Positions 22,401 to 32,475 of a DNA stretch of 64,000 nucleotides are shown piece after piece. The stretch comes from Gymnopilus junonius (taxonomy: Eukaryota; Basidiomycota; Agaricomycetes; Agaricales; Galerinaceae): contig JADNYJ010000095.1 in NCBI GenBank assembly GCA_015501075.1, forward strand, positions 1-64,000, given 5' to 3'. The number at the start of each line of letters is the position of its first letter. Within the stretch, counting starts at the first letter, position 1. The position numbers and the translations under genes were made by a program. The notes beneath the pieces are model-generated. The model worked only from the letters and a program-made list of their open reading frames with translations. It ran no database searches and was not told where the DNA came from.

Positions 22401-24877
22401 GGTGATCATCAACTTCAACTTGATAAGCCAAAAGTAAGGCGGGGGGGGGGGGGGTTAATAATCCTAATCCTTCCTCTTAACACAAAAAAAACAAATGCTG
22501 ATTAAACCGTTGTTCGTTCAACTGCACTTCATATTTATTTACTTACGTTGTAGCTATAGAGAGGAAATTGGACTGGCTTTCGAGTTTTCCTGTGCGTCTC
22601 CGGCTTGTAGATGGAGAATTAAAATTTATTTTAGACTGCATTGGCCAGCGATAGCGATTGATCTTATCGTGGACTTCTCTTTAAGTTTTAGTAACCACCA
22701 CCCACCACCCATCATCCAATCGTCCTTCTTCTCATGGCTTCCTCTCGTGGTGCACTATAGGATATGGCACCCAGTAAGCGCTATGATCGTCTTTCCTTCC
22801 TTGCACTCTACGATATCCTTCTTTCTCTAAGTTCATAACGTACTCGACAGTGATCATGATCAGCGCAGAACTGCGATGACAAGCAATCCGGCTTGACTCG
22901 TATGTAAGTATGTATGTAACTAGCATGATCACCCATACATATCGCTCGGGTGCTCCCATCGCTCCACTACTATACTGTCCTCTTCATCATTCGATCTATC
23001 TTCTGATGATTGATCCTTTCCGCCACCTATGTTTTATATTCCCGAATGCCTCTCGGGATCTGATCTTATGCATCGAGCGCTCTTCCTTATCCAGAACCGT
23101 CGAGGAAGCCAGCGCCCTCTGGATCGCCGATTGCTTTCACTCGCTCCTATGCGATGCGATGCGATGTGATGTGATGTTCGCGTGTACCATCGGTGGATAT
23201 ATTCCAGAGTTTATTTCCCATGACGGTCTGTGAGATCTTGAATCATCTCATCTCATTCTTTCAACTCTCTTCTTTTCCTTTTGTAATTTTCAAATCACTT
23301 TTTTCCAAGGGCTGTTTGAATCACTCTTGGGTGTTCATTGTGTTTTCCCAACTGCTGTCTGTTTTTCCAAGCCGGAGTATGGGGTGCTTATTTCCAAGGC
23401 TTATCTACCCTGGACGTTGTGATTGGGATTCATTTGCTCGTCGAGGATGTTTTACAGGACAATTGACTGACTGGCTACTCAGGCTTCCCCTTGTGTTGTC
23501 AATCGTTTAATTGTTTGTCGATCATAGTACTTTCCAGGACGACGTGTGTGGGGTTTTGTAGTGAGTCGTTCCGGTAAGGACACGGAACGAGGTAAGAAAT
23601 GGTGAGAGGGATCCAGGCAGGGTAAGACGACGACTCTGTCAGTCGCGTTCTAGAGAAATCCATAGAGTAGAAAAGTTGAATATAGAAAAATTGTCTCGGC
23701 GGCACGACGATTAGAGGGCGAGCAAATTCCTCTCGATTACGAGCTGAGAAAAAGTTCTAGCTACTGCAGGATCATATACCTACAGTGCTAGTAATATTTT
23801 ATTAGTAAAAAATGTGACAAAATCGCGGTGAGGAGGAGAAAATGGGCAGTGGAATAAGGGAAATGAGTCAGAAAGCCGCGGGGAGGACCATTTTTTAAGG
23901 AAAATATCGGCGGCATGAAGTCGTCGGGTTCCTATTAATAAAGGAGAGAATGATGAGTGGTAAAAATGGTTCAATTTAAGGGATTGTCGATCGCGCTTGA
24001 AAGTAGCGCCCAACGCCTTTAGGAAATGGCCAAAAGACCGGTTCCGTGCGTAGTCGGAGCGCACGCTCCATGGTTTTATATCGCTTTTTCTATGCATTCA
24101 AGTTCCACTTCTTTTTATGATTTTCGCCTTTGGAATGTGCTAAGAAATTGCAGCACTTGGTGAATACAGGATGACGAGAGACTGAAGTTTCATCCGGTGT
24201 TGTGCTATTCCATTCCGATGTTCCCTCTCTTAGGTATTCCATGACATGCGATTAGTACCGTCGAGATGACCTGCTATTACGTTATGCAATCCCATGGATC
24301 CTGCAGTACAGATAGGTGGCAAATGTTTTGACGTAGATGATCGGGGATCAGGTCATCGACATACAGAGTTGTCCCGTATTCGCATTGTCCATGGGATAGG
24401 ATCCTCCTGCAGAGGTGCCATGTAGTTCGGGACAGAGAACAAGTTTAGAAGAAAATAGTTAGAGTCCTTGAAGGTTTTCTCTATCGCGAAACTTCACTAA
24501 GGTGAACAACGGAGAGAGTAACGCATACTCTTTACCATTAACCTCATACCTACATTCTAGAATGGTTTATATTGATCAACAGGAACTCTAGTACGGACAA
24601 ACCATCATGCAACTGGAAGCCTGTAGGCAAGTTCTATACTTGGTGTCACTTATATATAATCAACTCCCTCAGGCGAATAATGAGGTCAAAGTTCATAGAT
24701 AACCTATGAGAATTAGCGCATGGCTAGCTAGAGATAGGCACGGCATGACAAAAATGCCTCGTGTCGAACGCCACTCTGTTTCCAGAAGATTTGGCTCATA
24801 TTCTAATGGTTTCTACGCTTTAAGGTTCATTAAGCTATTTTAGAGCTGAATGATAGAGCATAGTAATATTCATCGGG
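19478..24877. other. Long gene-poor region upstream of KRE6
   Basis: About 5.4 kb lacks any credible gene on either strand; open stretches are short, compositionally random and without splice partners. The part near 19478-20200 should hold the KRE6 promoter and 5' leader. Simple repeats occur: GAGTA units at about 22302-22326, a run of 14 G at 22441-22454, GTATGTAA-like units near 22900, and GCGAT/GTGAT units at about 23151-23176. Confidence 0.5.
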
Positions 24878-24885
24878 TATAAATA
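24878..24885 (+). promoter_or_regulatory. TATA box of the secreted cysteine-rich protein gene
   Basis: TATAAATA lies 138 bp upstream of the preferred ATG (25023), leaving room for a ~100 nt leader. No other strong TATA box lies closer. Confidence 0.5.
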
Positions 24886-25022
24886 CAGTGCGACGAATTT
24901 CATGCTCTTTCAAACAGAAACCTGTGCAGATTTTGTGAGTTTTCGAAAGCCCAAGCTTTAGGTTGCATTGTTCTGAAATTCTCTGTCTTCTTCTTTCCAC
25001 AGTGTTTCTTGACATTGCAGTA

Positions 25023-25313
25023 ATGAAATTTCCACTTGCCTTCGCCATCATTGCCGCCCCTGTCGCATTTGTCGACAATGCAGCAGCCTCTTCAAGTGGG
25101 GAGCTCACGGTGCAAACCCCTGAGGGATGCTATTGGGACGGGACCGCCCCGTTCTGCGAAGGGACATGCAGTCCCAGGAACCAAGGCTGGTCCCGCGCTG
25201 CTCAGACCTGCATAAATTGCAACTGGAATTATGTTGAAGAGCAGAGAGACAAATGCGGAAATGGGGCATGCTGTTGGTCTGGTACCAAGGCACTTTGCTG
25301 CGAGAAAATCTAG
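25023..25313 (+). CDS. Small secreted cysteine-rich protein
   Basis: This is an intronless 96 aa frame. The first ~23 residues (MKFPLAFAIIAAPVAFVDNA) form a signal peptide, so the ATG at 25023 is preferred over the upstream non-ATG extension. The mature part has ten cysteines: single ones in GCYWDGTAPFCEGTC, QTCINC and DKC, then paired ones in ACCW and LCCEK. The words GTAPFC and GTKALCC recall a group of small secreted proteins I know from basidiomycetes; no enzymatic function is established to my knowledge. Secretion, small size and disulfide potential suit an extracellular or effector-type role, which is inference only. It sits at the edge of the gene-poor stretch, 400 bp from an LTR element. 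Confidence 0.75.
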   Translation: MKFPLAFAIIAAPVAFVDNAAASSSGELTVQTPEGCYWDGTAPFCEGTCSPRNQGWSRAAQTCINCNWNYVEEQRDKCGNGACCWSGTKALCCEKI

Positions 25314-25712
25314 TTTAACCTCGAGCTCTTCGGGTCCCATGAGTGCCTAACATACATCACTGTTCAATATCATTGAATGAAAATGCTCGTGTTTCTTGAT
25401 CTCGGGCCTCTAAGAGCCAAAGTGAAGAACGTATTTTTGCTAAGGACCTCACATATCGGAAGAAATGGCTATTACTTGTAAGTTGTCTGCTTAACCATTG
25501 GCAGATTTAGATGAACACTTGTTAAAGCTTTATCGACTGGTTTATCCCTGTATTAAATATAAAGTTTGTTATCTGAGTCCAAATGACACCGCTGTTTGTT
25601 CTATCTGGAGAGGGCTTGTCCATGACGACGCCGTCGATATGTGAGTGAAAGTTCAAGATGACAGGTGCTTGACGGGTATGTGATAATAATATAGACGATC
25701 ATTGATTCCCAC
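25314..25712. other. Short intergenic stretch before the LTR element
   Basis: No gene was seen. It contains the 3' flank of the cysteine-rich gene and ends with CCCAC (25708-25712), the left copy of the target duplication of the downstream retroelement. Confidence 0.6.
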
Positions 25713-25997
25713 TGTGATGAAAGCGGCCTCAGTTGGATGACTAAGGGGAAGTTTCAACACATGAGAAGTTTCACACAGGGAAGGAACTGGATAAAGAATA
25801 AATTGTAAAGAAAAAGGACTAGCTACGACGGACAGTTTATATACCAGAGGTAGATAGTCATATGATTAGGAAGTTTTTTAGGAATATCTAAAGAGCGAGG
25901 AGAGCGAGTCATGATGAGTTAAAGGAATAACTAAGAGGATTAACTATAGGAAAGAGACGGCGAGGCCGGGATGGGAGAACCGGACCGGATTGTTACA
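25713..25997 (-). repeat. 3' LTR of the Ty3/gypsy element
   Basis: This 285-bp repeat is identical to 35063-35347 except at four positions. At each, this copy has TG or CA where the partner has CG. A TATATA motif lies near the middle (about 25836). Confidence 0.95.
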
Positions 25998-26023
25998 TGC
26001 ACCCTCCTGGTCTTCGAAGAAGA

Positions 26024-26833
26024 TCATTTGCGGCTTTTGGAAGTTTTGCCTTTGCTGGAAGAAGGTTCGGGAGGAGCGTCGGTCTCAAAGTCCATCGAGT
26101 CGAAGTTAAGGTCTTCGGGAGGTCGAAGCAGTTCATCGGTGATAGGAGGTGGAGGGGTAGCAGCGGGAGTGATAGGCGCAGAGGGAGCAGGAGTGATGGT
26201 AGATGGTCCCTCGAAGTGCCTGCTCATGTCGTAAAGTTGATCGGACACTTTAATTAGCTGCTTCGCCTTCTGTTCCATAATATGACATTCCTTGGCTTGA
26301 GTAATATGCACAAGGGTATCGGCTAGAATTTTATTCTTGTGGTCTTCTCTCGATATAGCCGTGATAGGCGCGGGGGTAGCAATGCCGAGGTCCTCATTGG
26401 TGAAGCCAAAGTCCTCTAGGATAGGCAGTTTTGGGGCAATGAAGAGGCCAGCGCACGAGGGGCGAATTCCACTAAGTCCAAAGCCAGCATTTGCCTTGTC
26501 AAAGACAGTGGCGAGTTCTTGGTAGCCAGCGGGCATGGGAAGGATTTTGCCGTGGGACTCGACGAACTTCTGCTGTTGAGTGACGGAGGCACGGTGGAGA
26601 GATTTGTCATAGGCAATAATAGCACTGATCTGATGCGCCGTAAGAGTGATAATGTTTGACAGGTGTGAGAAGTACAGCTCATCGGGAAGCAAAAGATAAT
26701 AGGTGTTGCGAGATGCCTGAGTAAGGCCTGGGACTGGAATTGCCACAAGAGGAGCAGGGGAAGCAGATGCTGAGGAAGGTCTGGAAATGGGGTCATGACG
26801 AGAGGATTGACTTTTGGAGGTGGACTTGGGCAT
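26024..26833 (-). CDS. Extra 269-aa ORF after the chromodomain-like region of the retroelement
   Basis: The reading frame of the integrase C-terminus continues without a stop into a region that starts MPKSTSKSQSSRHDPISRPS (ATG at 26833). It ends KGKTSKSRK at 26024, only ~26 bp from the 3' LTR. It has a Ser/Pro-rich start, a helical middle (HQISAIIAYDKSLHRASV, HKNKILADTLVHITQAKECH), a Pro-rich linker and basic ends. No known domain was recognised. It could be made as the C-terminal end of Pol or from its own ATG. It shows no membrane segment or signal peptide, so it does not look like an envelope protein. Confidence 0.55.
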   Translation of the reverse strand: MPKSTSKSQSSRHDPISRPSSASASPAPLVAIPVPGLTQASRNTYYLLLPDELYFSHLSNIITLTAHQISAIIAYDKSLHRASVTQQQKFVESHGKILPMPAGYQELATVFDKANAGFGLSGIRPSCAGLFIAPKLPILEDFGFTNEDLGIATPAPITAISREDHKNKILADTLVHITQAKECHIMEQKAKQLIKVSDQLYDMSRHFEGPSTITPAPSAPITPAATPPPPITDELLRPPEDLNFDSMDFETDAPPEPSSSKGKTSKSRK

Positions 26834-28717
26834 GGTGATAGAATGAGGTAGGAAAAGGAGTGATGATGAGTGTGGGGAGGGAATAGAAGGAAAAAAGTCG
26901 TCTTCTAAGAAGAGTAGAGATCCCAAAAATACCTGAGGATCATCAGTAGGTGGGTTTCCCTTCCCACTCGGAAGGTCACTTACTTTGTCAACACCGATAA
27001 GCTCTAAGTACGACGTAAGAGCATGTAAGTCAGAGATCTGGTCATAAGGGAGCCAAGTTATGTCTCCCGCCCTCCAGCGTATCTTAAATATAGCCTCTCG
27101 GCCTGATCCGCTATGAGACAGTATTGCATCAACCGCCCATTCACCATCGGCAGTTATTTCTGTCAGTAATTGAGATGCTAGATGCCCGGGAAATAACCGG
27201 TCATCATTCGGTACATGTACGCGAAGCAATGATGCATGAAATACATTGTGAATACCGCGTCTCTTTAAGTCAGAGGGCAATTCTATCTGAAAAGAATGAT
27301 TGCCAAAGTCTTTAATGATCTTGTAAGGGCCAATAAATTTGGGGATTAATTTACGAGCAAGTCCCTTCGGGAAGGTGATATTTTTAGTCGAGACATAAAT
27401 GAGATCACCTTCCGTAAAAGGTTCGATCTGCCGTTTTTGATTTGCATCACGAGTTTGCTTGACTCGAGCGGCGAGAATACTATCATGGGCCGCCATAATT
27501 GCAAGCTTTTTCTTAAGTGCAAAGTTTCTAATAGAAGGATATTCTTCTTTAGGTGCAGAGTCCCAAATCATAGCTCTAGGGAGTCTTCCGTTATTTAAGA
27601 AGAAAGGTGAGTATCCTGTACTCTCAGATCGTGCAAAGTTAATAGCAAACTCAATACTAGGTAATTTAAGCACCCAGTCATTCTGTTTATTATTAACACA
27701 CTGACGGAGCATCTATGTGACCATTCGGTTAGCGCGCTCAGTGGACCCATCAGTTTGAGGATGATAAGTGCTTGACATTCGGAGGCGTGTTCTGAGTAAT
27801 TTATGTAAGTGATTCCAGAATACACTTGTAAATAGAACGTCTCTATCACTTATGATATTACGAGGTAAGCCGTGAAGTCTAAATACTTCTGCAAACATTA
27901 ACTCGGCAATCTGCCTTACGTTATAATTAATTCGGCTTGGAATTAAATGAACCATTGCAGTGAGTAAGCAGATTATCACTGTAATGCAATCATAAGTCCC
28001 ATTACGATCACTTGACTCAGGAAGCGGTCCTACGAAGTCAATCGCAATTGATTCCCAAGGCTGTGCGGGAACCGGTAAGGGGTTTAATAATCCATACGGC
28101 TTTTGATTATTTGGCTTGCTCATTCTGCAAGTAACACAGGTTTCACAGAATGCTTTAGTGTTGGAGACCATGTCTTTCCACCAAACGTGGTCTCGAAGGT
28201 AAGCAAGTGTTTTACTCAGTCCTAGGTGTGCGAGTAGGGAATGCGCCTCGGAGATAACTATTTCTCGAGCACTTCGTCCATTAATTAGGACCTTAGGAAC
28301 ACATAGAAGGTTTTTTCTTCCTTCGTTAAGGTAAATAATTCCTTCAGTTACTTGAAAGTTTTTATAGTCTTTTGGTTTCTCCAGGATTTGTTTGAAGAAC
28401 TTATCCTCAGAATATTTACTCTTAAATTCTTTAAGTAAGTCAATGCCTTCATTACTCGAAGATACAATATTGAGTAGACTATCATTGGTCATACTCGGAA
28501 AGCTCACTTCTGGGACATAAGGTTCGTCTTCAGGTGAGTTTTCAACTGATTTTTCAACTATCGGATTAGTTGACTCTTCAACTATTGGATTAGCTGTGTC
28601 CATAGTAGGCACTTCTTCGGGCGTCTCTTTGTCAGCAGATGCTTTTTTCGATTGACGTTTAGTGTCTTTCATTTTTGGTGCTTTCATTTTTGGTGGTGTG
28701 GTCTCCCCCCCTTCCAT
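26834..28717 (-). pseudogene. Integrase with chromodomain-like C-terminus (one in-frame stop)
   Basis: The N-terminal zinc-binding region HSLLAHLGLSKTLAYLRDH...CETCVTC (HHCC) is followed by the catalytic core: FVGPLPESSD, IISDRDVLF and YHPQTDGSTERANR (D, D, E of the DDE triad). A GPY/F-type segment (KFIGPYKIIKDFG) comes next. A chromodomain-like stretch (EWAVDAILSHSGSG...FKIRWRAGDITWLPYDQ) ends the protein; in chromoviruses this targets insertion to marked chromatin. A TAG at 27713-27715 interrupts the core where a CAG codon would continue the frame. Upstream, a stop and a frame change near 28725-28800 separate it from RNase H. Confidence 0.85.
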
Positions 28718-28905
28718 TCATTTGCCACGGTGAACGGATGACTTAGCCATGGGTGCAGGTGCAGGCGGAGCTTTTTCCTTGGCTGCTGCAAGCGAGAGGA
28801 TTGCCGAACAGATATGGCCATTGCCTCTGGACCCATAATTACAGGGAGGTCTGAGATGGTGATGATCTTGTCATCATTAGTGACATCGTGGTAAGTGAAT
28901 TCGCT

Positions 28906-30400
28906 TCATGAGCGAACAGTTCCAGGTGAGTTGTTGGAATAAATGCGGGACAACGCATCAGCGACGACATTTTCAGAACCTGGCATATACCTGACTTCAA
29001 AGTCAAAAACACCAATTTTCTCAATCCATCTCGCTTGACGGCCAGACAAGTTTTTCTGGTTCAGAAGGTAAATCAAACCCTTATGATCTGTAATCCAGAA
29101 AATGCGAGCTCCCAACAGGAGTTCACGAAATCTGAGCATAGTTTCAACACCAGCAAGCATTTCTATTTCATGAACCGGGTAATTCTGCTGAGCAGAGTTC
29201 AATTTAGTGGAGTAAAATGCAGCAATTTTTGCAGTTTTCCACTCAGGTCCTTGGCTAATTAAGCCAGCAATACCTGTCGCACAACCATCCGTGACCATCC
29301 AAATAGGGTCTGCCCCAGGTAAGTAATTCAGAGCAACTCGACTATGATTGCGAGCATCATTTACTAATTGTTTTACCTCCTCGAAGGCTCTTTGCTCAGT
29401 ATAACCCCACTGAAAGGGAACGGTATCACCCGTCAGAGCACTAAGTACACCCATAGGTATACGGACATTAGGTACGTCATCAGCTAAATATCCTACGGAC
29501 CCCAGAAACCCACGTAGTAAATCCCTATTTGTAGGAGTTTTCCAGTTGACGACAGAGTCAACTTTGTCGGGATCCATCCGAATACCCTTATCATCAATGA
29601 TGCGACCTAAAAGGTGAATTTCCGGCTGCAAGATTTGGAGCTTTTTGCACTAAGGTAAAGTCTCTCGCATGCAAGAATATCCATTACGATTTTGCAGTGC
29701 TCAACATGTTCCTCCAGTGTATCTGAATAGACAACAATATCATCTAGGTACACGTCCATCCACCTGCCAATATAAGCAGAGAATAGATGGTTCATTAGTG
29801 CCTGGTAAGTAGCAGGACCATTACAATCACCAATTTGGATCACCAAACTGACAATATTTCCATCAGGAGTTGTTACAGCAGAGCGATCAACATGTTCGTC
29901 AATTATACGTATTTGCTCGAAGCCCCCTTCTGGTCCCAGATGGACCGAAAAGGTTTACTAGACACCCTCCTGCACATGCCATCAATGTCAGGCAGAGGCG
30001 AAGCTAATTTAATGGTATTTTTATTCCATTCTCGCATATCAACAATAGTATTAATGCCAGGTGGACTTCCATCCTTACTTGGTTTAGCAATGAAAATCAT
30101 TGGAACCGTGTTAACTGCCGAAGTTAGGTGCCACCGGCCCGTTCGTAGATATGCATCACGCTTTTCTTGCCACTGAGGCCTCAGTGCTTCAGGGCAACGA
30201 GACGCCCTCCAAGGATAAGCCTTGGTCTCATCAATCAAGGGTATTTGATGATTAATTGCCATAGCGGAGGTAATTCCATTTCCCAAATGTCTTTGCACAA
30301 CGGCTCAGCATATTTTTGAAGCTCCTTCTGAGCAGCTTCTATGCTGTCTTCTATATCCACAGAGTGGGCAACTCGACGAGTGTCAACCCCAGTTTTAATA
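28906..30400 (-). pseudogene. Reverse transcriptase and RNase H of the Ty3/gypsy element (frame-broken)
   Basis: Reverse transcriptase words run in order: AVNTVPMIFIAKPSKDG, DMREWNKNTIKLASPLPDID, then VIQIGDCNGPATYQALMNHL and the catalytic YLDDIVVYSDTLEEH. RNase H follows: MVTDGCATGIAGLISQ, YPVHEIEMLAGVE and ITDHKGLIYLLNQ, ending NVVADALSRIYSN. Frame breaks fall at a C5 run (29923-29927) and a T5 run (29642-29646). A TGA at 28906-28908 (TCA-TGA-AGC on the coding strand) ends the frame shortly after RNase H. The catalytic residues are present, so the damage is by stops and indels, not by loss of motifs. Confidence 0.9.
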
Positions 30401-30429
30401 GGTAAGGAAACATCACTTCCTACTATGAC

Positions 30430-30850
30430 TCAAGCTGGATTTAACCCAATACAGACTTGGTGCTGCCAAATCCACGGCGTACCCAGGATCAAGTCATAGT
30501 TTGACAGATTAATGATGTCAAAGGTACGTTTTACGTCTATACCTTGATACTGAAAGTCACAGGTCGTCTGAGCATTTATCCGTGAACGAGAGCCCTGTAC
30601 CGCCAATTGCAAGGTAAGTGGCTCCTTTAAATTATTCCGAGGAACTTTAAGCTGATCTGCCAAAGTGGTAGACATAAAATCACCCAAGGATCCGGAATCT
30701 ATCAAGGCATGAGCAGGATTGCCATTAATATTCACCTTGACAATTAAGGGTTTTGGCAAGATACGACTTTTATCTTTTACAGATGCTGCATTCCGCTGAA
30801 TGGCGGCATAATTATTTCTGTTAATCTGAGCAGCAAACAGCTCGATCACA
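30430..30850 (-). CDS. Retropepsin (protease) region of the Ty3/gypsy element
   Basis: NINGNPAHALIDSGSLGDFM carries the D-S-G active-site triad of retropepsins, and about 70 residues later NYDLILGTPWIWQHQ provides the conserved hydrophobic-G half-motif. The region is open from about 30850 to 30430 and continues toward the reverse transcriptase after a stop. The enzyme would cleave the Gag-Pol precursor. It differs from the D-E-G protease of the other retroelement in this window, so the two are from separate lineages. Confidence 0.8.
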
Positions 30851-30942
30851 GGATGGCATTCACATGGAAGCAGAAATTCATTTGCGAAAGGTAAATGGAC
30901 GAATGTCGAAATTATTTCTTCGCTAACATTCTCACTTTTTTT

Positions 30943-32455
30943 TCATTCAGGATTAAACCATTTGTCTAGGCAGTCCTCATACCAGTCTCGAAGCTCAAAG
31001 TCTGGGTCTTCAAGGGCGCTTAAGTCAATTTCCACACTCCGTGAGTGCAATGCATCATGAATTAGTACCTTCTGGGTACCTGGCTGAATTTTTTCAACAG
31101 AAAATCGGTTTATATCATCATCATCATCATAGGCTGGTAAGATAAATTTCAAACATTTTTCATCATAGGTATATGGAGCACCAGTTTCCAGATGGAGTTC
31201 GGTAGCTGCACGCATAGTGTCGCCAAAAGTGGTAATCTCGAAAGCTCTTCCTTCAAGCCAATCTTCAGCCACTAATTCTGGGGATTCTTCACCAGCAAAT
31301 CAGGCCATTTGGTATGCGTACCAAAGCCCAATAGAGAAATCAGGATTTCTAACTCGGTCAATATGAAGCCAAGTCTCCAATTCTCGGACACTATCATAGA
31401 TACAAAGTATGTCATTATCTTTACTTCATCCCACCTCAAAGCGGTGGTGAAAATGATCGAACCAAGGTATTCGTGCCTCAGTGTCATCTGCAGGGTACGG
31501 TTGACTGCGTGTAAGTACCCTAGCTGCGCACTCCGCGTAAATATCACCCATTTGCCAGGAGCGGTCATCAGGCTTGGGCGACACGTCATCTACCGAGGTG
31601 AACACTTTATTCATGCAATTTTTTATTTCACACTGAGTAAATGCATGTGGACTATTCGAACAGCGGCAGCAGGCAGTGCGTTCGTGCGGGGACGCGTCCG
31701 TGACATCTGTGTCTGTGACAATACTATTGTCAGAGTCAGACCAGTCCAACTCATCCTCAGCGCTAAGCTCAGGGTTTTCATCATATTCCGACTCAGTATC
31801 ACTCACAGCCTGTAAGTCAGGCATTTTCTCAGACTCAGAGCAAAGTTCATACTCAGACTCTGCATCAAGATCCTCGTCCAGATCCCACTTGCTGGTAGTG
31901 ACACTACACATGTCACTTTTGGAGTCACTAACGGATTCCAAATCAGGTGGTACGTCTTCCGAACAAGAAGACGTCGACTCACTTAGTAAGTGACCATAGA
32001 TCTGTGAGGCTTGATACTGAGCTTGCAGGGTACAAGTTTCATCATAGATAGGCTGTATTACCCTTCTGTACCAACTTACGAAGTCGAAGTCGGGACTTTT
32101 CAATAGTAAATTATTGATCTCAACTCGGATTTCAAGGTCGGCATCTTCTATGACGTAAGTCGAAGACCCGTGGTCCTTGAGATGAACATAGAAGCGACCA
32201 TCAGAGTCAAATGCTTCTGTTAAATTAGGATAATGGGTATTAATTCCATCTGTGAGTAGATTAGTTGCCACAATAGATAGAGGATCACCGATCCCACAAC
32301 CTATATTTTTGGTAAAAGGTAATTTCCTCGCCTTGCAGAGCTGCTTAGTATACCAATTTACAATGTCAAATCGACGATTTTCAATGCTTGCCATTGGTAG
32401 AGGAAATTCCAATTTTGCACCGAGGTCCTTGACTATATAGTAAGGTCCAGCAGAA
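30943..32455 (-). pseudogene. Gag-Pol spacer with fourfold repeat and a second zinc knuckle
   Basis: This region lies between the gag stop and the protease and is broken by a TGA near 31300. It contains four diverged copies of a ~35-residue unit with the core (P)DF-x4-WY: YIVKDLG...RRFDIVNWYTKQL, YVIEDAD...SPDFDFVSWYRRVI, CIYDSVREL...NPDFSIGLWYAYQM and VLIHDAL...DPDFELRDWYEDCL. Between copies 2 and 3 lie an acidic Ser/Glu/Asp stretch and a CCHC box CCRCSNSPHAFTQC. I do not recognise the repeat. It may be a nucleic-acid- or protein-binding module peculiar to this element family. Confidence 0.6.
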
Positions 32456-32475
32456 TTAACATATTCTAGAACAAA

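Noticed and set aside
22441..22454. Run of 14 G as a telomere- or quadruplex-like signal
   Set aside because: It is a single homopolymer without telomeric units; it is a simple repeat and possibly of uncertain length in the assembly.
26024..26833. Reading the extra retroelement ORF as an envelope protein
   Set aside because: It has no signal peptide, no membrane-spanning segment and no glycoprotein-like features.
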